The notes beneath the pieces are model-generated. The model saw only the letters and a list, made by a program, of their open reading frames with translations, did not search any database and was not told where the DNA came from. Below are positions 48,211 to 57,360 of a stretch of 64,000 bases of DNA, in pieces. Location: assembly GCF_013415325.1 (NCBI RefSeq), contig NZ_JACBYE010000022.1, positions 1-64,000 of the forward strand, read 5' to 3'. A program made the translations under genes and the position numbers. The stretch comes from Sanguibacter inulinus (GTDB lineage Bacteria > Actinomycetota > Actinomycetes > Actinomycetales > Cellulomonadaceae). Every line of letters begins with the position of its first letter. The stretch's first letter is position 1.

Positions 48211-49499
48211 GCCTGAGTCGACCGGGCCTGGCCGAGCGCGCCCGACACGTGGGACCGCGCCGCGACACGACTCGCAGCATCCGCCAGCCCGCAGATACAG
48301 GATCATTACGCGGATGGGTGTGGTCCTCGCTCGTGGCGATCGGGTTCTTCCTTCTCTCGCATCCTCGCGAGCTGTTCCCGAGTCTCACAGAATCACTCTG
48401 GCGGCTGGCCGCTCTGAGCCTCGTGGTCGTGGTTCTCGATCTCCGACGTGTGAAGTTCCCTGCGGTTCCGTGGACCGTCGCAGCCTTCCTGGGGATCTGT
48501 CTTGCGAGCGCGCTCTGGTCCGTAGAACCGTCGGACACGCTTCGGGCAGTGCGTCTGTACTGCTTGATCGCCGTCTTCGCCTGCCTGGCGGTGGCGAACT
48601 CGACGGTGCAGACTCTCGTCCGTGGGATCGTGTGGGGTGCCCTCCTCGTGGCGGGAGCGACCTTCTGGACGTTGTGGTTGCAGGAGACGGGGGCGCAGGT
48701 GCCGAATGCCGCAACCCCGGTGGCAGGTTTCCACGGCAATCGGAACGTGATCTCGTACACGTTGGTCCTAGGGATCTGCGCTCTCCTCTGCTTCCAGGCA
48801 AGGGGGCTCTTTGCGCGGGTCCGGTGGACGATGGCATTCGCGTCGATGGTCTTCCTGCTCCTGACGACCCGGTCCGGGACGGGCATCGTCGCGGCCGTCG
48901 TCCTACCTGTCGCGGCCGTGATGCTGACCGCCGCACGGCGATGGGACCCCTTCGGGAGCAAGTGGGCGAAGATGGCGGCATACGCTGTCGTGGTCGCCTC
49001 CGCCGCGGCGGCGCTTGCGACGCTTAGCAGCGTGGCCGCGCTGCTCGGGAGGCGATCAGATCTTTCGGGGCGAGGACCGCTGTGGGACGCCATCGTGGAG
49101 GTCTGGTCGCAGTCGCCCTGGGGAGGCTATGGCTTCGGTGCCGTGTGGAGCTACTCCTGGTTCTCCGCCAGCCCAAGCGCCGTGAAGGCGCAGATCGACC
49201 AGCTGTCAGGGCAGAGGCTCGCGCACGGCCACAGCATCTTGTTCGACCTTCTTCCTCAGCTCGGAGTGCTGGGAGTCGTCGCCGTGGTCGCCATCTTCGC
49301 CCTGTCAGGTCGGTGGATCTTCACACCCGTGGACGACACTGAGTACAGCGCGGCGAGGTGGGGGTTGCTGGGTGTGCTCGGTGTGGCCCTATCCGGCTTC
49401 ACCGAGCCGATGCTCGCCGTGCCGGTCGGGTGGTTCGTCGTGGTCTCGGCGGCGGCGGCCACCCAACGCATCGGCCGACGCAGAGCCGTCGGCGGCTGA
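48207..49499 (+). CDS. O-antigen ligase/polymerase family membrane protein (Wzy-like)
   Basis: Integral membrane protein of 430 residues with about eleven hydrophobic helices. The Wzy_C/WaaL-type region is recognisable by SGRGPLWDAIVEVW, the large outer loop, and GHSILFDLLPQLGVLG. It would polymerise or ligate lipid-linked repeats outside the membrane. GTG at 48207 lacks a Shine-Dalgarno site and overlaps the stop of a 16-codon ORF, part of a chain of short ORFs beginning with a perfect AGGAGG. The N-terminal 35 residues are hydrophilic. Base composition is visibly more A/T-containing than in the neighbouring glycosyltransferase genes. Confidence 0.85.
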   Translation: MSLSRPGLAERARHVGPRRDTTRSIRQPADTGSLRGWVWSSLVAIGFFLLSHPRELFPSLTESLWRLAALSLVVVVLDLRRVKFPAVPWTVAAFLGICLASALWSVEPSDTLRAVRLYCLIAVFACLAVANSTVQTLVRGIVWGALLVAGATFWTLWLQETGAQVPNAATPVAGFHGNRNVISYTLVLGICALLCFQARGLFARVRWTMAFASMVFLLLTTRSGTGIVAAVVLPVAAVMLTAARRWDPFGSKWAKMAAYAVVVASAAAALATLSSVAALLGRRSDLSGRGPLWDAIVEVWSQSPWGGYGFGAVWSYSWFSASPSAVKAQIDQLSGQRLAHGHSILFDLLPQLGVLGVVAVVAIFALSGRWIFTPVDDTEYSAARWGLLGVLGVALSGFTEPMLAVPVGWFVVVSAAAATQRIGRRRAVGG

Positions 49500-49546
49500 G
49501 TGGACCTCGGCTCGCGCTCCCGTGCAGCCGGGCGAGAAAACTGCCC

Positions 49547-50437
49547 TCACCAGCCGGAGAAGAGCCTGTACAGGCGGGACCTCAGGGCGTGGACACGCGG
49601 ACCGCTGGACGAGAAGGCCCGAAGCCTCTCCACGAGCGGTGCCGATCCGAGGCGGAGGATTGCCAGGCCTCGTCCGTCGACGCGCAGAGCCTCCAGCTGT
49701 TCGCGGACACGGAATCGCTGCTCTTCTTCGCGGCTGAGCGAAAATCTGGAACTTTCGCGGATGAGCCGATACGGGAGCATGCGCCGGTGCAAGGATTGAG
49801 TCATCTTGTCGAACGGGAGATGGCGAGGGTTCGAGTTGTGAGCATGAATCCGATAGTTGAGGACCACATGCCCTGAAGAGCGGACCGTCTGAGCCAGATG
49901 ATCGATCACTAGGGCGATCCAGATATCCTCTGCTACCAGGCTCTCGTCGATGGGGAAGACGCTGTCGGCCAGTTCTCGGCGCATGATGACGGTGCCCCCC
50001 GAGCGGTTCCCGGTGTCCTTTCGCGGAAGGACCATGCCGTCGAATTTGGGATTGGTCGAGAAGGTCTTGAGCCTGAAGAACGCGGCATCGGCCGGGGTTC
50101 CCTCGGCCGCGCCGTCGAGGACGTCGAGCCGGTGCTCCAGCGAGTCTGGCGGTACGATGTCGTCCCCTCCGAGGAGCACCACAGCCCCCCCCGAGCTCTC
50201 GGCGTACGCACGGTTGAAGGCTCCGACCTTCCCGAGTTTCTCTCCCTCGGCGATGATGACCACCCGCGGGTCCGAACCCGCTGCCGCTCGCGCTCGCGCC
50301 ACGGTGTCGTCCGTCGAGCCGTCGTCCACTATGACGAGCTCGAGGTCCTCGTGCGTCTGAGCGAGGACACTGGCGATCATGTCTGCCACGTAGAGCGACT
50401 CGTTATAGACAGCGGTGAGGATGGAGATGGTGGTCAT
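49547..50437 (-). CDS. Family 2 glycosyltransferase
   Basis: GT-A enzyme of 296 residues: ISILTAVYNESLYVADMI, VIVDDGSTDDTV, KLGKVGAFNRAYAES, and LLGGDDIVPPDSL, where GGDD takes the place of the DXD metal motif; VAEDIWIALVID is the acceptor-side acidic segment. The C terminus is basic and Arg-rich. The gene runs against its neighbours, starting at 50437 in a divergent arrangement with the flippase gene. Donor unknown. Confidence 0.85.
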   Translation of the reverse strand: MTTISILTAVYNESLYVADMIASVLAQTHEDLELVIVDDGSTDDTVARARAAAGSDPRVVIIAEGEKLGKVGAFNRAYAESSGGAVVLLGGDDIVPPDSLEHRLDVLDGAAEGTPADAAFFRLKTFSTNPKFDGMVLPRKDTGNRSGGTVIMRRELADSVFPIDESLVAEDIWIALVIDHLAQTVRSSGHVVLNYRIHAHNSNPRHLPFDKMTQSLHRRMLPYRLIRESSRFSLSREEEQRFRVREQLEALRVDGRGLAILRLGSAPLVERLRAFSSSGPRVHALRSRLYRLFSGW

Positions 50438-51004
50438 GGGCGATCGTCTGCTCTCTGCGAGTGTCTGGTCTGGACGTTTCGGCCCTGACAGAGACTACCC
50501 GAATCGGCGTCCAGCCCACGGCCCAGAAGGGCCCGGTTCCCGAGGACCGGGTCCACGGCGGCGGGTAGCGCCTTGTGCGATACTTCACCGCGGAAGGCTG
50601 CGGGTGGCAGACGGAGTGCTGGCGGGTCGGACTGTCCGCGGATCGGAGTGTGCGATCGACGACGGGCATCATTCCTCTGCTGCGACCCCGCGATGGACGG
50701 CCGCTCAGCGGTAGCCATGTGGCGTCGGATCCTGGCGGGGAACGAGCGGTATGGGCCGAAACCCTCGTGAACGCGCAGGTATCATTTTCACGTGCGCGGT
50801 GTCCGCGATCTTTACGGACCTTCAGTCGAGCGAGGCGAGGGTTCGCTGTCGGCAGGGTTTGTCAAAGCGCGGACGTGCCGCCAGAACTATTGTGGGAGAC
50901 GAGGGGCGTTGTGTATTTCGTGTTCATTGTAGATCTCGGGTGCGAGGAGTGACGGTCCTGGGTGAGAGCCCGTCGAGCGCGGCGGATGAGGAAGGCGGTG
51001 TCTC
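50438..51004. other. Intergenic stretch before the flippase gene
   Basis: This 567-base gap between the divergent glycosyltransferase and flippase genes contains several short ORFs (for example 50575-50952 and 50751-51008), but their predicted proteins are Arg/Cys-rich, mutually overlapping and match nothing I know. It is richer in A/T than the surroundings and ends with GAGGAAGG before the flippase GTG. Probably a promoter region plus decayed sequence. Confidence 0.5.
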
Positions 51005-52306
51005 GTGAAGCGAGCCGCAGTTGGGAAGAAGATCTCTGGCGTCGCTCGGGCGTCGCTCTCGATCACCGCTGGGGTGGGTGCAGGCCAGCTGATCCTCATT
51101 GCCATCTCTCCGGTCCTGACACGACTGTTCACTCCGCAAGAGTTCGGCCACTACACGATCCTGATATCTGTGATCGCCGTGATGTCAGTCGCGGCGACGC
51201 TCCGGTTCGAAGCTGCGATCCCACTGGCCATGACCGCCGAAGACGCTCTCGGGGTCGCGCGGGCCGGCGTCGCCTCGACGCTCTTCTTCTCCTTCCTCGT
51301 GATCCCGATTCTGATCGCGGTGGAGCTGGTCATCCCCTGGAAGCTCCTCCCGGACGGAGGCGGAGCGCAGCTCTGGGTCTTGGTTCCCGCTGTGATCGCG
51401 TTCGGGTTGTACGAGCTAGGTACTCAGTTTGCCATCCGGCGCCAACGGTATGGTGCCGTTGGAGCGAGAAGCTTGATCCAGAGTGGAGGGACTGCGCTGG
51501 GTCAGCTGAGTTTCGGTGTACTGGGTGTGGGGTCGGGCTTGATCTGGGGTCAGATTCTCGGGAAGCTGCTGGCAGTCGGGTTCCTCGCTCCACTCGTGCG
51601 TACTGAGTCGCGTGATCTCGGGCGGGTGCCAAAATTGCGGGAAATCTTCAAGAAGTACAAGCGCTTTCCGCTCTTTCTCGCGCCTTCCTCGTTGTTTAAC
51701 GTCCTGGGGACCCAGGCGCCCTATCTGATGATCGGCGCTGTCTTCGGCGCTCCGGCGATCGGCTTCTTGGGGCTGATCCAGCGCCTGGTTGCGGCACCCC
51801 AGGCGCTGGTGGGTCAGGCAATTGGACAGGTCTACGTGGGGGAGGCTGCTGCGCGCCTCCGGGGTGGCGCAGGGGACAGCCGCAGACCATTCGTGCGGGC
51901 GACGTCCTGGCTCGTCATCATTGCCTTGCCCATCGGTGTCGGGATGGCGTTGATTCCTGGATCTCTGCTCGGCGCCATCTTTGGCACCGAGTGGGAAGGC
52001 GCCTCTGCATATCTGAGTGCTTTCGCTCCGGCGTTCGTTGCGCAGTTCGTCGTCGCTCCGGTCTCTCAGACACTGATCATCGCCGGCCGTCAGCGGCTGC
52101 AGCTCATGTGGGACGTCTCACGGGTGATCATCGTTTCCTCCGCGATCATCGCTGTGCATGCCTACGGCGGCTCTGCTGTCGACGCAACGTGGGCCTTCAG
52201 CATCGCGTCGGTGATGTGCTATGGGGCCCTCTGGTTCCTCTGTCTGGCTGCCGCCTCCAGGCCCGTCGCCGACTCGTCAGAGGACGAACGACCACGGCAG
52301 AACTGA
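51005..52306 (+). CDS. wzx: Polysaccharide flippase, Wzx-like (MOP superfamily)
   Basis: Membrane protein of 433 residues with about twelve helices in the polysaccharide-transporter pattern: ASLSITAGVGAGQLILIAISPVLTRLFTPQEFG at the N terminus contains the typical 'TRLFTPEEFG'-like turn, and PLFLAPSSLFNVLG lies between the two halves. It would flip undecaprenyl-pyrophosphate-linked repeat units to the outer face. GTG at 51005 follows GAGGAAGG at a good distance. It is followed 158 bases later by a second Wzy-like gene, giving the usual wzx-wzy pairing. Confidence 0.88.
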   Translation: MKRAAVGKKISGVARASLSITAGVGAGQLILIAISPVLTRLFTPQEFGHYTILISVIAVMSVAATLRFEAAIPLAMTAEDALGVARAGVASTLFFSFLVIPILIAVELVIPWKLLPDGGGAQLWVLVPAVIAFGLYELGTQFAIRRQRYGAVGARSLIQSGGTALGQLSFGVLGVGSGLIWGQILGKLLAVGFLAPLVRTESRDLGRVPKLREIFKKYKRFPLFLAPSSLFNVLGTQAPYLMIGAVFGAPAIGFLGLIQRLVAAPQALVGQAIGQVYVGEAAARLRGGAGDSRRPFVRATSWLVIIALPIGVGMALIPGSLLGAIFGTEWEGASAYLSAFAPAFVAQFVVAPVSQTLIIAGRQRLQLMWDVSRVIIVSSAIIAVHAYGGSAVDATWAFSIASVMCYGALWFLCLAAASRPVADSSEDERPRQN

Positions 52307-52464
52307 GTAGCTCCGTCCTCGAGGTCGTCAGTCTGCAGGGTGTCGGCGTCGTGGTCGGACCCGGGATGTAGGGGCCGCCTGTCCGCAACCGCCTGCCTGC
52401 CGGGCTGGCTCGCACGGTGGCACCTTCTCGGCTGCCCTACAGTGGGTCCCGTACCATTGCCTCT

Positions 52465-53643
52465 ATGCGATCCATCCACCTACAGGCCTTGACGACGCGA
52501 GACCGGGTGCTTCGATCATTGGTGATCATTATCCTCCTGCTCGGAGGGTTGCTCCCAGAGTTCATGGGCCTCAATGTGGTCGTAGCGGCTGCGGTCGTGG
52601 CGGCGCCACTGGTGGTCTATGACCTGTGGCGCGCCTTGCCGAGGGTGCACGAGGTGATCTATATCGTCGTGCCTGTCTTCGGAATCTTCGCAGCGCATGC
52701 GATCTTCGTCGCTCCTGGCGCCGACTACGGTGTCGAGAAACTGCTGAAATTCGTCACTCTGACGTTGGCCACCGCCATGTCTGCATGCCTTCTGCGTGAC
52801 GAAGAGAGTGTCTCGATCTTCGCGAAGACGTGGGTGCTGTATTCTTCGTTGCTCTCCGTGATGGCTCTTTTCGAGTACAGCGGGAGCGGGCGGGCCGGCG
52901 GGTTCGACTCAAGTCCGATCTGGCTGGCTCGAGCCCTCGTAGCGGCCGCCCTGATGGTCCTCTGGTTCTGGCGGACGCGCGTCTACAGTCGGTGGGCTTG
53001 TATTCCTGTGATCGTGTTGCTGCTCGCGGGGGCTTTTGTGACGGGTTCGCGCGGACCTGTGCTCGGATTTGCGGTCGGTTGCGTGGTGCTGGCCTTCCTG
53101 GGGCGTTCGGGCAGGGGCTTTCGCCTGCTCCTGCTGTTCGGGGTCGCCGCAGTCGGCGTCGCGATGATGCGGCTCCTCCCGATCTTCTCGCAGAGCAGAC
53201 TGACTAATCCGGACTCGGCGAGCGCGTCCAACTACTACAGGCGTCTCCTCTGGGAGATCACACCCCCAGTAGTCGTCGAACATCCACTAGGGGTGGGTTT
53301 TGGCAACTGGGCCTCCGCTGCTGGTGCTCCAGAGCAGTACAGCTACCCCCACAGCCTTTTCCTGGAGATCGCCAGCGAGCTGGGCATTCCAATCACCATC
53401 GCGTTCGTCTGTCTGATCGCCTATGTGCTAATTTCGCTCTACCGGATTTCGGAGCTGAGCCGGGCCTCGATGCTGATAGTGGTTCTCTTATGCTCGGAAC
53501 TCGTCGCTGTCAACCTCTCGGGAGACCTCAACGCGAGAACGTTCTTCTTCCTTCTGACCTTGGGCTTCCTGGTGTCACGGTGGTACCGAAAGGGCAAGAA
53601 GGGCCTGGGGCGAGGAGAGCATGCCGCAGCTGTCGAGCCATAG
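52465..53643 (+). CDS. wzy: O-antigen polymerase/ligase family membrane protein (Wzy-like)
   Basis: Membrane protein of 392 residues with about ten helices; the Wzy_C region has NYYRRLLWEI, HPLGVGFGNW and YPHSLFLEIASELGIPI. It is unrelated at the motif level to the polymerase at 48207 except for this general family pattern. ATG at 52465 is chosen over GTG 52417 because TACCAT lies seven bases before it, suggesting a leaderless transcript, and because the added 16 residues are not membrane sequence. The 3' end abuts an ISL3 transposase remnant, only four bases away, but the protein ends in a natural basic tail. Confidence 0.83.
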   Translation: MRSIHLQALTTRDRVLRSLVIIILLLGGLLPEFMGLNVVVAAAVVAAPLVVYDLWRALPRVHEVIYIVVPVFGIFAAHAIFVAPGADYGVEKLLKFVTLTLATAMSACLLRDEESVSIFAKTWVLYSSLLSVMALFEYSGSGRAGGFDSSPIWLARALVAAALMVLWFWRTRVYSRWACIPVIVLLLAGAFVTGSRGPVLGFAVGCVVLAFLGRSGRGFRLLLLFGVAAVGVAMMRLLPIFSQSRLTNPDSASASNYYRRLLWEITPPVVVEHPLGVGFGNWASAAGAPEQYSYPHSLFLEIASELGIPITIAFVCLIAYVLISLYRISELSRASMLIVVLLCSELVAVNLSGDLNARTFFFLLTLGFLVSRWYRKGKKGLGRGEHAAAVEP

Positions 53644-53647
53644 GGGC

Positions 53648-54765
53648 TCATCGCAGGCCAGGGTGCAGTCGTGGTCTGAACCTTCCGGTCTCGAGCAGGC
53701 CTCTGGCGTTGTAGTTGGTCAGGTTGCGAAAGCCCAGAGCCGAGCCGCGTAGGTGTTCGAGTCGGCCGTTCATCGCTTCGGTGGGGCCGTTGCTAGTGCC
53801 GGGGCGGTCGAAGTAGGCCAGCACGCGCACGGCCCGCTTGGCCAGGGTTCGCACGAGTGTGCGGAGCCCGGTCAGCACGGCCGGGACGCCGGTGGTGACG
53901 GACTCGCTGAGGCTAGTCATGACCTGCTTTCCGCGGGTGCGGGTGCGGGTCGGGTTCACGGTAGGCGCTGATCATGCGCTGGTAGATGCCCCTGGTGGCC
54001 TCAACCTGGACGTGGTCCTCGGCTGCGAACAGCGTGGTCGGCCGCTGTCGCTGGCGGTCGGTGAGCAGGTCGTGGCCGGTGTGCAGTGTCCGCAGGGCGC
54101 GGTAGAGCGGGTCGCCGGCGCGGTCGCGGTGCCCGTTAAGGCCCTGCTGGTCCCGCTGGCAGTGGTCGAGAGCGTGGCCGGCGAGGCGGACCACGTGGAA
54201 TGGGTCCATGACCGCGACGGCGTCAGGTAGCTCCTCGGCGGTGGCGGTCTTGAAGCCCGAGAACCCATCCATGGCCACGACCTCGACGCCCTTGCGCCAG
54301 GCCTTGAAAGCCTGGTTGGAGCGACCTTCAACCAGGTCCGGCAGCCGTGAGGTTCCGGTCCGGTAGCGGATTGGGGTGAGGCCGATGACCACCGTGACAT
54401 GCGTGTCACCGCGGCGGGTGTGTCGCCAGGCGTGCTCGTCGACGCCGATCACCGCAACGCCGTCGAAGCGGTCCGGGCCCGTCGATGGGGACGCGTCGGC
54501 CCTCGTCCAGGACGGCGTCGTTGACGGTCTTCCAGGACACTCGCTAGGGCCTCTGCGAGCCGCGCGACCGTGAGGTGCTGGACCGCGAGGCCCTCCAGTG
54601 CCCACCGCATCGCCCGCCGGGACAGCCTCGCCCGGGGTCCGGCGGCGCGGCTGGTGTCCTGGCGGCGGACGTGCCCCTACCCCGGCGCACCGACACCGGC
54701 GGACTGTGACCAGCGGCGTCGCGGGTCGCCAGCCCAGCGGTTCGTGCGCCAGCCGTCAGGTCAAC
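53648..54765 (-). pseudogene. Decayed ISL3-family transposase
   Basis: The DDE transposase of an ISL3 insertion sequence can be followed piecewise in different frames: HEPLGWRP near 54750, RQDTSRAAGPRA and LAVQHLTVARLAEAL, then VIGVDEHAWRHTR, VVAMDGFSGFKTAT, VMDPFHVVRLAG, YFDRPGTSNGPTEAMNGRLEHLRG, and the family's C terminus FRPRLHPGLR. At least three frame breaks are visible: near 54690, near 54480, and in a short CCCGCA repeat at about 53935-53955. There are also in-frame deletions (for example after SNQAFKAW). No clear terminal repeats are found on the left. It is inactive. Confidence 0.85.
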
Positions 54766-55112
54766 GTGTCGCGCGGTGAGCCCTCACAGCGGCACCACCA
54801 GCCCCACTGGTCTGCCGCACAACGCGGCAGGCCAGTTCGGCGCGGCCAGGTTCGAGGCGCTGGCCGTCGACCTCAAGGCCGAGCTCATCCAGGCGGCCGA
54901 GCGTGGCCAGGTCAGGGCAGGCGAAGGTAGCGTCAAGCACGTCGAGATCTATCTGCTGGCAGCGTGAGAACTCCCATCCTCGGAAGGCCTCGACGCCTAC
55001 CCGCGGAGCGACGCGCCGTCGCTGCTACATCCTCAAATGCGATGCGCCCGTATAGGTGAGTCATCGAGTACGGGGCCCGCCAGCTCAGCGATTCTGGCCT
55101 GGGAGCGTCCGC
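54766..55112. other. Gene-free stretch between IS remnant and capG
   Basis: Contains one 63-codon plus-strand ORF (54776-54967) with no recognisable family and no ribosome site. It is probably residue of the insertion sequence or of a lost gene. No RNA gene seen. Confidence 0.4.
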
Positions 55113-56252
55113 CTATCCCTCGGTCCGGCGGATTCCAGCGCGCGTCTGATGCGTCGGAGCGGTCGAGAGGATGAAGTTGACCGTGCGCCGTGCTGAGTCG
55201 ACAACCTGGTAGTCGGCCGGGAGCGCAGGGCGACCTTGAGTAGACCACTGCTCGAGAGTCACATGAATCGCACTCAGGATCGACTGACGGCGGACCCCAG
55301 CGAGCACAATCGCTCCGGTGTCGATCGCCTCGGGGCGCTCGATGGCGTCCCTGAGAGTCACTGCCGGGAACCCGAGCATCGTCGACTCTTCGCTGATGGT
55401 GCCGCTGTCTGAGAGGACGCAGCGTGCCGAGAGCTGCAGCGCGTTGTAGTCATGGAAGCCCAAGGGGCGGTGGAAGATCACACCTGCGACCTCGGTGATC
55501 CCCAGGAGGTCGATGCGCTTCTGGGTCCGGGGGTGGGTGGAGAGCAGGACTGGGTGTTCGTAGTGCGTCGCTACCGCGGAGAGCGCTTCGATCGCTGCTG
55601 CGAGCCGTTCGGCGTCGTCGACGTTCTCCTCCCTGTGCAGGCTGGCGAGGAAGTACTTCTGCGGCTTGAGCCCGAGCCGCTCGACAGCGTCGCTGGAGTC
55701 GATCTGCCCTCGGTAGTGGCCGAGCACCTCGTTCATCGGTGACCCGATGTGCATGATCCGGCTCGGGTGCAGACCCTCCGCGAGGAGGTTGCGTCGAGAG
55801 TGCTCGCTGTAGACGAGGTTGTAGTCCGCGACGTGGTCCACCAGGTGACGGTTGATCTCTTCTGGGATGTTCGGGTCGAAGGACCTGTTGCCTGCCTCCA
55901 GGTGGTACACGGGGATCTTCATCCGTCGTGCCATGAGCGCGGCGATGCACGAGTTAGTGTCTCCGAGCACCACGACCGCGTCCGGCTGCTCCTCTCGGAG
56001 CACCTTCTCGGTGTACTTGAGGATGTCACCAAGGACTGCACCGAGGGACGAGGTGTCGGCGTTGAGGAAGTGGTCTGGGCGACGGAGGTCAAGGTCCTCG
56101 AAGAAGACCTCGTTGAGCTCGTAGTCGTAGTTCTGGCCCGTGTGCACGAGGACGTGCTCGGTGTGCTCCTCCAGCGCGGCGATGACGCGCGCAAGACGGA
56201 TGATCTCGGGACGGGTCCCGACGATAGTGACAACTTTCAGGCGGTCTCTCAC
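55113..56252 (-). CDS. capG: UDP-N-acetyl-sugar 2-epimerase, CapG/WbjD-like
   Basis: Non-hydrolysing 2-epimerase of 379 residues: VVTIVGTRPEIIRLARVI, VHTGQNYDYELNEVFF, VLGDTNSCIAALMARR, HLEAGNRSFDPNIPEE and DSGTISEESTMLG. It sits last in a capE-capF-capG run; there CapG converts the product of CapE/CapF to UDP-N-acetyl-L-fucosamine. The start is GTG at 56252, four bases after the capF stop, with GAGGAAG upstream inside capF. The frame is open further upstream but overlaps capF. It is distinct from the WecB-like protein at 39162. Confidence 0.92.
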   Translation of the reverse strand: MRDRLKVVTIVGTRPEIIRLARVIAALEEHTEHVLVHTGQNYDYELNEVFFEDLDLRRPDHFLNADTSSLGAVLGDILKYTEKVLREEQPDAVVVLGDTNSCIAALMARRMKIPVYHLEAGNRSFDPNIPEEINRHLVDHVADYNLVYSEHSRRNLLAEGLHPSRIMHIGSPMNEVLGHYRGQIDSSDAVERLGLKPQKYFLASLHREENVDDAERLAAAIEALSAVATHYEHPVLLSTHPRTQKRIDLLGITEVAGVIFHRPLGFHDYNALQLSARCVLSDSGTISEESTMLGFPAVTLRDAIERPEAIDTGAIVLAGVRRQSILSAIHVTLEQWSTQGRPALPADYQVVDSARRTVNFILSTAPTHQTRAGIRRTEG

Positions 56253-56256
56253 AGGA

Positions 56257-57360
56257 TCAGACTTCCTCAGGGTGCGTGTCGGTGTCCTCGGGGTCGAAGA
56301 TCTCGTTGGCCCAGAACTGCGTGAACAGGACAGTGTCTCCGGTATTCGTGATCTTGTGCGCCCACAGTGTCGGCATGTCGATCGCCACGGGGTTCTCACC
56401 ATCCACCTGGAACGTGCGGACCTCGTCGGTGAGGACCTTCCGCAACGAAATCTTTGCCGTCCCCGCGAGCACCACGAACCGCTCGATCTTGCGGAGGTGG
56501 TGGTGCTGGCCGCGGGTGACCCCGGGCTTGGTCGTCGAGAAGAACGTGTGGCTCTGGCCGCCCATGACGCGGACGGTCTCGGCGAGCGAGCCCCGGTCGT
56601 CTGTGCGTTTGACCAGCGCGATCGGAGTCTGAGAGTCGAAGGCGAAGGAGCGGTACGTGTTGAACAGCTCGACGTCGAAGGAGCCGGACAGAGGTGGGAT
56701 GTCCCCCGCGCGGTAGATCGCGGCGAACCGTTCGATCGTATCTTTGATCTCGATGACTGAGCGGACGTGCGCCCCCTGGGCAGGTCCGGCGTCTGCCGGG
56801 GCCTCCGGGTCGAGGAGGACCGCCGCGGCCTTCTGGGCGTGCAGGAGCGTCAGCGGCTTGTCCTGTGCGACCGTCAGCGCGTCTCCGCGAGCAGCCAGGT
56901 GGCAGAAGGTCGCGACGACCGAGTTGTAGAACGGGACGCCGTGCTCGCCGAAGATGTTCGGGAGCAGGACGTCACGGAAGCGGATACCGAGATCGTCTGC
57001 TGCGGCAGCCAAGATCTCCGCGGCGCGCTGCTTGCCCTCGGCGTAGACCGACCCGTTGCCGACCTGTACAGAGTTGGCGAACGTGAGGGTGCGCGGCACC
57101 TGGGTGGCTGCTCTGAGAGCTGCGACCGCACGCTCCGCCGCACGGACGTTGCCGTCGAGCACCTCTGTGTCCGTACCCCGGTTGACTCCGGCGATGTGGA
57201 TCAGGTGGTCGATGCCGTCGACAGCACCCGCTGCCTGGGTAGCGTCGTAGCCGTCACCCAGCTGGATGCCTGCAGGTGTCTCGCCGTGCAGCGCCCTGGA
57301 CCGGGCGCGCGTGTGCCAACCGAGGAATCCTCGGCTGCCCGTGATGGCTGTGGTCGTCAT
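56257..57360 (-). CDS. capF: CapF-type bifunctional UDP-sugar C3-epimerase/reductase
   Basis: Protein of 367 residues with an N-terminal SDR domain (AITGSRGFLGWHTRA, ANSVQVGNGSVYAEGKQ, NIFGEHGVPFYNSVVATF) and a C-terminal cupin (TRGQHHHLRKIERFVVLAG with metal-binding histidines). CapF carries out C3 epimerisation in the cupin and NADPH reduction of C4 in the SDR domain during UDP-L-FucNAc synthesis. ATG at 57360 overlaps the capE stop (ATGA); three further codons upstream are open but inside capE. Confidence 0.93.
   Translation of the reverse strand: MTTTAITGSRGFLGWHTRARSRALHGETPAGIQLGDGYDATQAAGAVDGIDHLIHIAGVNRGTDTEVLDGNVRAAERAVAALRAATQVPRTLTFANSVQVGNGSVYAEGKQRAAEILAAAADDLGIRFRDVLLPNIFGEHGVPFYNSVVATFCHLAARGDALTVAQDKPLTLLHAQKAAAVLLDPEAPADAGPAQGAHVRSVIEIKDTIERFAAIYRAGDIPPLSGSFDVELFNTYRSFAFDSQTPIALVKRTDDRGSLAETVRVMGGQSHTFFSTTKPGVTRGQHHHLRKIERFVVLAGTAKISLRKVLTDEVRTFQVDGENPVAIDMPTLWAHKITNTGDTVLFTQFWANEIFDPEDTDTHPEEV

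Noticed and set aside
50575-51008. Small genes of 85-125 codons before the flippase
   Set aside because: Mutually overlapping, Arg/Cys-rich, without ribosome sites or relatives; one ends with a four-base overlap on the flippase start, but the flippase has its own good ribosome site.
54776-54967. 63-codon plus-strand ORF after the IS remnant
   Set aside because: No family, no ribosome site, and placed in decayed sequence.
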